DNA of 64,000 nucleotides from Doryteuthis pealeii. Its lineage: Eukaryota > Mollusca > Cephalopoda > Myopsida > Loliginidae. The notes beneath the pieces are model-generated. The model ran no database searches and had not been told where the DNA came from. It worked only from the letters and a program-made list of their open reading frames with translations. The position numbers were made by a program, and so were the translations under genes. Every line of letters starts with the position of its first letter. The first letter of the stretch is position 1. Location of the stretch: positions 17,091,433 through 17,155,432 of the forward strand of contig CM042145.1 of the NCBI GenBank assembly GCA_023376005.1, in the 5' to 3' direction. Positions 54,736 through 64,000 of this stretch are shown here, in pieces.

Positions 54736-54852
54736 GCAACGGTTTCATTGACTTTTGTTTTTGCCTCTGTTCTTTGAACAGTAGAGACATTGTCCCCTAC
54801 ACTAAAACAAGTATCAATGACTGAAAATAAAAACTTGAAAACTTTAACTTAC

Positions 54853-55033
54853 ATTGTCTGTGCGGTTGTAGATTTGTTGCATTGTGTAATACACAGCATG
54901 TCCTCCTTTGCCGATTGAAATGCCTGGATTGGTTTGCCAAGATGGACTGTTGACATCCATGTAATAAAAGCCAAGTCCATTTCTGTAGACTGTGGGAACC
55001 CGCCGAAGCTTTGGAATTTTATAGACAACAAAC
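54853..55033 (-). CDS. DNASE2: Deoxyribonuclease II, exon 2
   Basis: 181 bp: one base completing a codon and 60 codons, AG acceptor at 55034-55035 and GTAAGT donor. It encodes FVVYKIPKLRRVPTVYRNGL, then GFYYMDVNSPSWQ, GKGGHAV and YYTMQQIYNRTDN. The start FxVYKxPKL is the family continuation of VDW; YxDxxSxxW and a Gly-rich turn before a L/MQQIY helix follow. NRT is a possible glycosylation site. It is in phase 2/1 with exon 1 at 20349 although that exon lies on the other strand. Confidence 0.88.
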
Positions 55034-55254
55034 CTATTAACGAGAATTTAAAGTTAAAAAAATTTATAATAATTCAAGAAAGTTCATCTATTTTGGGAAT
55101 GAGATGAAAATTAAGGAAATAAGATTTTATCAGGACGAACAATTTAAATACTTTTTTTTTTCTGAAAATGAACAATCAAATTAAACAAACAGGTTTTTAG
55201 TTAAACTGATAATTGCGAGTTGTGACCTTTAATTTCTTGAGGAAAAGATCTTGA

Positions 55255-55480
55255 TGGTTTACCACTTGCTCGGCATGGGCTATAAGATACACCGACTGCT
55301 CCTCTGCGGAAAAGCCTAATAAGAACCAAAGTGATGTTTTGACGTCATCGATTGCGCAGCCACCAAGAATCTGCCTCCTTAAAGCATCACGGGTCGCCAC
55401 CCAAGGTGAACGCGTGGCCTCATTGGAGGGATTTTACCCCTCTGGAGAAGTGTACTTGGCCTACAACCCTAGCTGACCGT
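55255..55480 (-). repeat. R3-related fragment
   Basis: Contains gatacaccgactgctcctct, gcatcacgggtcgccaccca and gaggacccctctgg-like blocks, diverged from R3. A (CT)n tract follows at 55517-55553. Confidence 0.4.
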
Positions 55481-55513
55481 GTGCTAAGACACCAGGATCC
55501 TTTCCTCGACTCT

Positions 55514-55516
<3 letters not shown>

Positions 55517-55553
<37 letters not shown>
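55517..55553. repeat. (TC)n microsatellite
   Basis: About 37 bases of TC, followed by looser pyrimidine-rich sequence to about 55670. Confidence 0.9.
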
Positions 55554-55558
<5 letters not shown>

Positions 55559-55759
55559 ATCTCTTTCTTTCTTTTTCTCTCTTTATATCTGTCTCTCCCC
55601 CCCCACCAATCTCTCTGTCTCTCTCTTTCTCTGATTCGCTCCTTCTGTATTTCTTTCTCTTTTTTCTATTATATTATCTTATAATAAAAAAAATAAACAC
55701 CGGGCCACAATGGCAAAGGGGGGAGGAGCACTCAAAGTAGTTTTTAACTGATGAGAAAA

Positions 55760-56500
55760 GAGTCTCTTTGGTTTGAATTTAGAATTTTACCTTCTTCTAG
55801 ACCAGTTGCCATACCAAAGTTAAAAGAGCACAGTCTGCCCTGTTATTTACTGATAACTGGAGAGAGAAGAGTTGGATTCATACTGTTGGATTCAAAGGTA
55901 ATTATGTTAATTATAATTAGTTGAACAAACAACTCCGATTAAAGGTGTTAAATATAACAATGGACTTTAATACAAGAATAGCACATGGAGAAGCATTCAT
56001 AACATGAAATACACATACATGAGACAAGATACATAGTAGATATATATAATGATGTAGGGTTTTAAGGGTAAAAAATATGACAAACGACTGGTAACAATGG
56101 ATACAAATGTATTGAACAAAAGAGTAGAAATTTACAGCAAAGAAAGTGGAGATTGCGTGCAACCATATTGTTACGAACTGACTCGCATTGCTTCGTATCA
56201 AGCCACAATTGTTCCTGCTACTTATAGTAGTTGTCGGCGCATTCCATTTATGTACATAGGTTATATCACCTATAACATATAAGTAATACATAAAAGGGAT
56301 AATATACAATAATGAAAGTATAAAGGTTATGGAAAGTCCATAAGACAAAGTCACTTACTACATTGCCTGTGTGGGGGGTGAAAACCCCCACAATACCTTT
56401 CCCAAGGGTATTAGTGCTATGTGAAATGCAAACAGCCGAATCCAGGATTTGAACTCATTCTACTGTGTCATTACTTAGAACGATAACCATTACACCATAC
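55760..56500 (-). repeat. SINE S2 split by a solo LTR
   Basis: The S2 complement runs from cctctttggtttgaatttag-like sequence to gttggattcatac (55883) and resumes at 56393 with atacctttcccaagggtatt, on to the head (gataaccattacaccataca). The interruption is the LTR at 55884-56392. Confidence 0.72.
55884..56392. mobile_element. Solo LTR, 509 bp, 4-bp target duplication
   Basis: Starts TGTTGGATTC and ends AACCCCCACA, flanked by ATAC on both sides (55880-55883, 56393-56396). The empty site is certain because the host is an S2 SINE. The interior shares aacaactccgat and acatgaaatacacatacat with the LTR at 38237. Confidence 0.75.
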
Positions 56501-56567
56501 ACCTCAATATACTCCTGCTTATATTCTTATTTTGGTTATTTTAATGGTCCCATTTTTGTATTGTACC

Positions 56568-56876
56568 CTCCAGCCTTTCAACAATTTTTTTCACGCTCAG
56601 AATTGCAGAGACATGGAATAAACTGCCCACGTCTGCTGTAGGCTGCCGAAGCACTGAGTCTTTCAAAGCCTCCATGCTTCTTGTGGTCCGCCGACACTAT
56701 ACCTGATGGCCACTCTCCACATACATATGCACACACGCACACACATACATGTATATTACTACTGTAAACTGTTCATATTCCCGACACTACATTATTCTGT
56801 GTACTTGACATGAGACTTTGATGAGTTGTGGTGCACCTGAGCACTGTACACAATAAATTTCATTATATTATTTTTA
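56568..56876 (+). pseudogene. 3' end of CR1/L2-like LINE
   Basis: Encodes the C-terminal signature in damaged form (RIAETWNKLPTSAVGCRSTE, SFKASML) and carries the same 3' untranslated region and (ATT) tail as the copies at 5917 and 22897. Confidence 0.65.
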
Positions 56877-57375
56877 ATCCCACCCTGTTAGCTGCGGCTG
56901 AAGAATACGCTGACTGCACTTCTGCAAGACAACCCTCCCCTCTAATGTAGCCACCTGTTGGCTGTGGGTGGCAACCTGTAATACCTGAGGACAGGATCAT
57001 GGTTGAGCAGTGGTCTCATGACATGCAACACTTCACCTCAGTCCTTACTTTGCTCTTATGGCAAGCCCCAACCCTTTAAACATATGGGTGCTCAAAGGCG
57101 GTGCCTGAGGGTCTACATGTCCTGTGAATGACGTTAAACTCTATCTCATGGCGAGGTTCCAGTTTTGGAGGTTTGGGGAATGTAGAGCACCCCTTCATCA
57201 CCATTGCTCCCTGGTCCACTCTGGCCCGGAGTGGTAGTACCTGTTAGGGTCCCATCTTTGGGTTAAATAGAAAAACATGAGTTTATAAACAAAATTGAAT
57301 ATCCATTAAGAATTAATTTATTTCAAAACTTTATTGGCATTAAATTACCCACTGAGGTTGGTCTCGCCGTGTCCA
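56877..57375 (+). repeat. R3 dispersed repeat
   Basis: Runs from atcccaccctgttagctgcg through ctacatgtcctgtgaatgac and agtggtagtacctgttaggg to cactgaggttggtc. Confidence 0.6.
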
Positions 57376-57779
57376 TTTCCTACGGCGGTAACCATTACAT
57401 CACGTGTTTCTATATACAACTACCCTGTTTGTTAACGAACTTCACCGATCCTGCAAAATATATTAACATATACGGAGGTTTTCTTCTTTCCTCTTCCTCT
57501 TCAATATGCCATTTCTCAGTGTTTGGAGTGAGTGGGCTGTGGAGTTATCAGGAAGAACGGTGCAAAGAGTTTTAAAAGTTAAGGACTTTGATAGGACACA
57601 GATTGTGGTTCACACTGGTTGGGGACAGGAGAGGGGGGATTTGCAGCGAAATGGAGGGGGGGGTAAAGCAAAAGCCCCAGGTGGGGTGGGGTCGATTGGC
57701 TGTGAAATTTGTCTGTGTATTTGGGTAGTGTGGTTTATACAAATTTCTTTGCGGTTAGATTGTACAGTTTAGTTAGATG
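57376..57779 (+). other. Unassigned stretch with an unrecognised 88-codon frame
   Basis: An open frame starts at 57506 and runs to 57772. It begins with a WSEW-containing piece and becomes Gly-rich. One WSEW is not enough to call a thrombospondin type-1 repeat, and the Cys pattern is missing. Likely non-coding. Confidence 0.3.
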
Positions 57780-57935
57780 AGCGGAGAGGCCCCGATCTGA
57801 TCAATCAGCTGGTCATATCAAGCCCTAGCACTAATATGATTGTCCTAACCATAATTCTTCAAATTGTCCTCATGGCAAACAACCAACCCCTTTATCATAT
57901 GGGTGCTAGAAGGCAGTGGCTGAGGGTTAACTACA
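57780..57935 (+). repeat. R3 fragment
   Basis: Shows gatcaatcagctggtcatat, caagccctagcactaatatg and catatgggtgctagaaggca. Confidence 0.5.
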
Positions 57936-57974
57936 AATTTCTTAATACACATCAAGCTAATGGAGATTATTTCA

Positions 57975-58370
57975 ATCTAGACATATATAAAGGGCGGTTG
58001 TGTATATGTGTATGTCCGGAGGAAACTTTGAAAATAAAACAATTAACGACAAAATAAATATATATACACATTCACTATCACCAGGACTTCATTTTTTAAT
58101 AAAAATAATGAAGATTTGATTTATATTTGTGAAGATTATTAAAAAAATAAAATGTAAATGATAACAGCATGGAATTTTTTAAAATTTAGTATTTTAAATA
58201 GGAGACATTAATTTTTCTTTTCAAATTGTCTGGATCAATGCAATGACTTTTTTACATAGGGATTTGAATGGGGCATCCTGTGAGGATCGAATGATGATTC
58301 AACAATAATGGATCTACGAGACTACCTTTTTTACCCCCCCTACCCAGGCAGCACCAGGTAGCCGCTTCTT
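57975..58370 (+). mobile_element. Helitron-like element H10 (family B/C)
   Basis: Opens TCTAGACATATATAAAGGGC and closes with the hairpin CTACCCAGGCAGCACCAGGTAG followed by CCGCTTCTTG, a slightly altered end. It lies head-to-tail with H11. Confidence 0.55.
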
Positions 58371-59246
58371 GTACATATATAAAGGGCAGCTGTGTGTATA
58401 TGTATGTCCGGAGGAATCTTCAAAAATAAAACAATTAACGACAAAGTAAATATATATACACATTAAATATCACCAGGGCTTGGTTTTTGAGCAAAAATAA
58501 TAGAGTTTGATTTATATTCATGAAGATAATTAAAAAATAAAATTTAAATGATAACAGCAAGGATTTTTTTTTCATTTAATATTTTAGATAGTAGACATTA
58601 ACATTTCTTTTCAGAGTAGCTGGATCTATTTTTTTTACATAGGGATTTAAATGGGGCATCCCCCGAGGATTCAACTCATGATTAAGTAATAATGGATCTG
58701 TGGGACTAACTTTTTAAGAATCCCCTCTCTACCCAGGCGATGCCGGGTAGCCGCTACTGTTGTATACTCTCTTTACTTCTATTATTCTTCTGCTCATCTT
58801 TGGTATCTTACGTTCTTCTTCTAGCGTCTGGACTTCGTCTTGGGGACTTTGTGTCTGGTCTTCCATTGGGGATTTCTCTTTATCAGAAGCCCTGTGTCAG
58901 TGGTAGTTTTTAGATAATAACCCAAGACTTCAATTTGCTTTAGATCATATTTTATTCCGAAATCCCCGCCAGACTACCTGCGCAGATTGAGTCGGCCGTG
59001 CGCTTAACACGACTTACCACCCTCGTGGTTTGAGTGATACTGAACTAAACTCTCTTTCTAATCTAAACTGGAAGAGGGTCTTCTCCACCGATTCTCAAGG
59101 TATCCCCCAGAAAGAGGATCAGACTGAGGTCAAGCCGATTCACTCAATCCTTCAAGGCCGCCGGCTGCAAATTATAACAGCCATTTTGGTTTCTACACTA
59201 ATGGTACATAAGTGTTAAGAATCTAATAATTATGTAACACTACTAG
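58371..59246 (+). mobile_element. Helitron-like element H11, its terminus split by a solo LTR
   Basis: Opens near tacatatataaagggcagct. The 3' hairpin CTACCCAGGCGATGCCGGGTAG is followed by CCGCTAC, then the LTR at 58758-59239, then CTACTAG and T. Removing the LTR and one CTAC restores a normal CCGCTACTAG end before T. Confidence 0.65.
58758..59239. mobile_element. Solo LTR, 482 bp, inside a Helitron terminus
   Basis: Starts TGTTGTATAC and ends TATGTAACA, with the 4-bp duplication CTAC on both sides (58754-58757, 59240-59243). Same ends and interior as the LTR at 41875. Confidence 0.75.
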
Positions 59247-59392
59247 TCAATTTATAAATCCAAACAAAAATATTTACGAATCTACAAAAAACAAGATTTG
59301 GCATTAAATAGCCCACAACGGTTTGATATGCCATTAAACAAAATAATCAACCAAATTTTCAACAACCAAGATGAGGACACTCGTCTAAAGAG
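59247..59392. other. Short unassigned stretch
   Basis: Includes an R4-like tail (ggcattaaatagcccacaac). It continues directly from the arm and would follow 32897 if the right-hand contig were flipped. Confidence 0.4.
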
Positions 59393-60687
59393 ATCAGTGA
59401 AGAATCTATATATTAATACTAGGGTTCCTTAATTGTACGACCATTATCATCTTGCAACACCCTCTGGTTAAAAATGAGACTGTCCAGATGAAATGCAAAA
59501 AAGTAAATACTGATTATCTGGTGCCGCTTATCCGCCAAATTCTTATTTCACCTCACCTAAATAATGAACCATTCCGTTTTTATTAGAAAGGAAGAAAGGG
59601 TCTGTTACACAGAAAAAATATAATAAGAAAGAAAGAAAGAGAGTTGGAGAAAGAGAGAGAGAGGGGGTGAGAATGTGAAAACAATAACGCTAATCTGTTT
59701 CAATTGAACATACGGTAATTCCATGTCAAAACATCCAGGCCATGTCACCCACCCCTTTAAATTTTTCTGAAATTTTGTCCAAGTGTGGATTATGTTAAAG
59801 TTTGACAATCCCCAAAATTTGAGCGTCCAATTCCAAAAATTGGTGGAGTTATGTCAATTTTTCGTATTTCCGAATTGGGGGGGGGGGCGAAAAATGGCGA
59901 CTTTTGTAATCTATGTTTGTCTGTAGAATGAGTTTTAGAGCTTCCCTACTACTAAAAATTGGTTTATAAAGGAATTTTTGCCCAAGGAATAAAAAAAATG
60001 CTATCAAAAAAATCTTAAAGTCAACCAATTTTAAGTTATTGATGATTTCTGATTTTTTCTAGCAAGATCAATATCCCGATGTGGCACTGCATCTATGACA
60101 AAACGTTTTTCTATTATTATTTCACATATATTGAACATTATTTGCACTAAAAAGATTGTATGATATTTGCTCAGTAAATTATTTATATTAAGAATAGTTA
60201 TTTAAAGCAATGATTATTTACTAGAGATTATTATTATTAGTTAATTGACACCATAACAGATTACTATTATTAAATAGAAATAATATCCTTAAACTATATA
60301 ATTATTTGTATTAGATAGGAATACTTGAAACCATACAACTGCGTGCTAATTATTTGTATTTGGTAGGAATAGTTGATATCATATAACCAGGGATGAGTTT
60401 AATCTAAGAGAGGGCAGACAAAAATGGCCTTGATGGACCCCTTAAAAATGAGGGCACCACGGCAATTTTTTTATAATTTGCAAAATTTATGTTCTTTATT
60501 TGTTAAAATTAATATTAACGTAAAATCTTTTTTTAATTGATAAAAATAAACAAAAAAGCTTTAAAATTAAATATTTCTATTGACAAATAACATAGATTAT
60601 AATAACTAAAATTATTAGCAATGATATATTTCAGTGGAACTTTTTAAAAAACGAAATCAAACATTAAAACATTACATTATTTAAATT

Positions 60688-60689
<2 letters not shown>

Positions 60690-60753
<64 letters not shown>
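60690..60753. repeat. (CT)n microsatellite
   Basis: About 64 bases of uninterrupted CT; the counterpart at 31517 is interrupted by GGAGAAG. Confidence 0.92.
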
Positions 60754-60757
<4 letters not shown>

Positions 60758-61655
60758 GATAAATCAACACTGGAAATTTCATTTAAATCGGATAATTCCC
60801 TGAGTTTTGGTACATTTCTTTTTTCAATCAGGAGGGTTAGATTTATTTTGTAAAAAACGTCTATGACGTCACAAATGGTGGTACCTAAAACATATATTGA
60901 ACTGTTTAGAAATACAATACATCATTATCTTTATTATCAGTGTTTAGCACATGTTCACAACATCAAAAGAATGGATGAATAAAAGGCTTCCTAAGTTATT
61001 TTTATAGTCAGAAGTTGATCCCACTTGACAGAAACATCTTGGAATATCACCACACTCCAGCTTAGGTATTACTACAATAGTCCGTATTTGTTTCATATAG
61101 CAAAACCTTCCTGATGGTCATTTCCTTCAATTCAAAGGCTTGGTCACACTCGGATCCGGGTCAGTAGGTCGATTGGTTGTTTTTTTGTTTTTTTTTACAG
61201 TACCAACCCTCTTTTGGACTATTTAATGCCGAATTAAGTCATTTTCATATTCAATTTCTTACAGTACCTGCTGTTGTTTAACGTCCTATACCGCCTCATT
61301 CCACCCGTCTGGAAGTCACATTAATTTCCTAATCCACCCCAAATGATAACCTTTGTTTAAATGTAATATTAAACATAGTTAGAAGTCTTTGATTTAAGGG
61401 AAATAACAGCTAACTTTAAATGAAAAGGCTATTTTTAGCCATTTATAAATCCTTATAGGAATGGGGCTCTGGACTTAGAAAATTCTTAACAGGATGTTAA
61501 GAGTTTTAAACGCCACTAATATAAAAAAAAATTCATATGATTTTTATAAAGTACTAATCTTCAAATGGCACGTCTCGAAATTTGAGCCCAATCGGATTAT
61601 TAGTTTACAAATTACAATTATTTAAGTAAAGCTACCGTTGCAAATTTTCTAAACA

Positions 61656-62686
61656 ATGGAAAAATCTGAATTTCGTGTGTTCATAAAGCATTGCTTTCTG
61701 ATGGGAAAAATACTGTTCAAGCAAAGCAATGGCTTGATAAGTGTTATTCAGACTCTGATCATTCGAAAACAACGGTTAATAGATGGTATGCTGACTTTAA
61801 ACGCAGTCGTACATACACAAATGATGCTGAACACCCAGGTGGCCCAAATTCGGCAGTTGTCCCAGGAAACACCAAAAAACTCTACAAACTCCTTTTGGCC
61901 GATTGTAAATTGAAGTTGCGTGAGATAACAGAGGAGTTGAAGATATCAGAAGGCAGTGTATTCACCATTTTACATGAACATTTGCCAATGAGAAAGCCAT
62001 GTTCAAAGTTTGCTCACAGTCGATCAAAACGCGTCGACGATTCAGAGCGTTGTCAGCAACTGTTTCAACGCATCAAAAAGGAGTTTTTGTGTAAATATGT
62101 GACAATGGATGAAACATGAATCCACCACTTCCTTCTGGAGTCAAATCGGCAGGCAGCTGAGTGGACAGCAGCAGGTGAAAGCCGTCCAAAGCGACCAAAG
62201 ATGCAAACATCAGCAGGCAGGGTTTTGATCTCCGTATTTTGGGATGCGCAAGGTATTTTGTTCATCGATTACCTTGAGAAAGGAAGAACCATCAATAGCG
62301 AATATTATATAGCATTATTGGTGCGTTTGAAGGAAGGAATCGCCAAAAAACGGTCACAAATGAAGAAGAAAAAAGTAATTTTTCACCAAGACAATGCACC
62401 GTGTCACAAGTCAATTGCAATGATGGCAAAACTACATGAATTGCACTTCGAATTGCTTCTGCACCCACCCTATTCTCCAGATCTGGCCCCCGGCGACTAC
62501 TGGCTGTTTGCACACCTCAAAAAGAATGCTCCAGGGAAAGAGTTTGGCTCCAGTGAAGAAATGATATTGGAAACTGGGGCGTATTTTTGAGGCCAAAGAG
62601 AAATCGTTCTACAAAAAGGCATCGAATTGTTAGAGAAACGTTGGAATCAGTGTATCACCCTAGAAGGAGACTATGTTGATGAATAA
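61656..62686 (+). pseudogene. Mariner transposase pseudogene, right-arm copy
   Basis: Same element as at 29587-30615. The ATG frame (MEKSEFRVFIKH) shifts after about 12 codons into the main frame (AKQWLDKCYSDS onward), which runs to the same TGA after TMDET. Catalytic Asp motifs HQDNAPCH and YSPDLAPGDYWLF are downstream in the continuing frame. A further frame break precedes the GQREI-like C-terminus, and the final TAA is at 62684. Both arms share the TGA and the first frameshift, so these damages predate the split of the two copies, or the copies are one locus. Confidence 0.9.
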
Positions 62687-64000
62687 AGTCGAATTTTGCC
62701 TAAAAGTTGTTTTATTAGTTATATAACGGCAACACCCGGCAAAGAAATGAATAAAGACAGAGACCGACTGCTGAAGCGCTTTTATTTGGGTAAATACTGG
62801 AATTGTCACTATCCTCCTGTTTCGCAACGGTCTTCAACGAACGTCTTCAACGTGAAACTTCTTGCCGTCTTCAAATCCTGCTGCTAAATGAAATTCGAAA
62901 TCCAGCGCCATGCAACACGTGACCTTTACCGGTGTCAACGGTGTCTTGTATCCATGCAATAGGATGGCCGAACAAAACAAGGAGATAATTATCTTGCATT
63001 TACAAGTTAGGCCCGGGACTTATTGAGTGATGTGTTATTGAACAGGCTCAACGCTGTTTAACTTCAGTGATCTAGCGGGAAGATGCTTTCAGCATGACTT
63101 GACCATAAAGCCAATCACTCTCAGGGATTAACCTGCGTTATTACTTGGCTGTAAGCAACGTCATGTATCTTTTTAAAGACAGACCTTTAAACAATGTGTA
63201 GGTATGCCTAGATTGATCAGTCGATTTTTCTAATGTTATGTCAACCAGTTTAGATTTATTTCATGTGTTTACATACGCCTATCGTTTCAATGCTATACAG
63301 CGCTTTCCATCAGAGATTACCAAAGAAAGATGAGAGAATACATGTAAGATTTGGCAATAAATAACAAAACAACGTATATCTATATTTATAACATAATATT
63401 TAATTCAAATTTGCAAGCTGGGAGGATCATAATACGGACGCCGATAGGCTAGTATTTATAATGTCATTTGGCGGGATTATTTCTTCAAATCAATTTTACA
63501 AATGTTCGCAACGAAATAAATTTGCACTTATCTTTTTACGGGTGATTCATTTTCTGTATTAATGACTATTCCGGATATTATTCTTTATGTGGCATTTTGG
63601 TCATGGTGACTTTCTTCTTGGGCATAACTTTTCTCCCCTCCCCCACGAGATGTTCACTGACCGGGTCCCGAGTATTAACTGTAGCTGCTACCAGGGATCG
63701 CTTTCCCCCCCCCAACGTGACGTCACCTGTCTCTCGGTAGGTTTTGCGTACGTGGGTAAAGCAACGAGTGTAGTATCAGTTTTTCGTTTCCCTCCGCAAG
63801 GTCGGCTACGTGCTAATGACGAAGCGAAATTTTTCTTCTTCCGGTGAGCTTTAGGGTCACATTCTGGGACTCCCCCCCCCCTCTCCTGGTGTCTGCCAGT
63901 CTCTCAGAATATTCTAGGAGTTTCCAAATTGTTGATAATTTGATTTAACGTAACACATGTCTCAATATTAGGGAATTGTATTCATTGTACATTTATATTT

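Larger units (their letters stand above)
59393..64000. repeat. Right arm of the 4.6-kb inverted duplication
   Basis: Reverse complement of 28274-32897 with scattered small differences. It is still matching when the window ends at 64000, so its true extent is longer. Unlike the left arm it continues without a break at its inner end. Confidence 0.9.

Noticed and set aside
54339..54824. 161-codon frame with 23-residue repeats as a novel repeat protein
   Set aside because: The 23-bp unit explains it; several frames are open at once and it is antisense to an intron.
57506..57772. Thrombospondin type-1-like domain
   Set aside because: Only a WSEW motif is present; the Cys pattern and second Trp spacing are absent and the rest is Gly-rich low complexity.
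28331..63847. A 96-codon (-) and an 86-codon (+) frame with the same start as a conserved small gene
   Set aside because: They are the same sequence in the two arms, so the similarity is not independent conservation, and their C-termini differ by a one-base shift.
28274..64000. The 4.6-kb arms as terminal inverted repeats of a giant transposon
   Set aside because: The interior holds a host gene's exons and ordinary older repeats, one arm ends exactly at an N gap, and flipping the right-hand contig removes the repeat. No transposase for such an element is seen.

Overview
This is an animal nuclear genome window: AT-rich, full of transposable elements and (TA)n, (CA)n, (GA)n and (CT)n microsatellites. 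It contains one split, intron-rich gene. The two tRNA-derived SINE families, short non-autonomous Helitrons, hammerhead-bearing Penelope-like fragments and solo LTRs are in keeping with a mollusc, perhaps a cephalopod, but nothing here fixes the species.

The only recognisable host gene is a deoxyribonuclease II (lysosomal acid DNase). Exon 1 (signal peptide and mature N-terminus) is on the + strand at 20210-20349. Exons 2 to 7 are on the - strand in descending order at 54853-55033, 47277-47349, 42509-42671, 38963-39169, 34366-34472 and 33249-33389. All have GT/AG borders. The exon 1 to exon 2 codon phase closes exactly, although the two exons lie on opposite strands. The last exon is not in the window. 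A one-base phase conflict lies at the exon 3/4 junction.

The strand switch has a visible explanation. A segment of about 4.6 kb (28274-32897) ends at a 100-N gap (32898-32997) and recurs, nearly identical and inverted, at 59393-64000. If everything right of the gap is reverse-complemented, the two copies coincide as overlapping contig ends and the gene becomes collinear. The simplest reading is a wrongly oriented contig with an unmerged (perhaps haplotypic) overlap. A genuine inversion between inverted repeats is the alternative.

Layout: 1-3.4 kb SINEs and inverted-repeat elements; 3.7-5 kb Penelope-like fragments with hammerhead-like motifs; 5.3-6.6 kb two Helitrons; 8.33-11.21 kb a 55-bp satellite; 11.4-12.6 kb SINEs, one split by a solo LTR; 13.1-14 kb a large palindrome; 15.4-16.8 kb nested Helitron/LINE; 18-20 kb SINE and Penelope-like palindromes; 20.2 kb DNase II exon 1; 21-28 kb Helitrons, LINE ends, a fold-back element and SINEs; 28.3-32.9 kb left arm with a dead mariner; 33.2-55 kb DNase II exons 7 to 2, with introns full of SINEs, Helitrons, solo LTRs and minisatellites; 55-59.3 kb LINE, SINE, LTR and Helitron insertions; 59.4-64 kb right arm with the second mariner copy. 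Dispersed repeats not tied to a known family are called R3 (about 570 bp, CAAAA-rich end) and R4 below.
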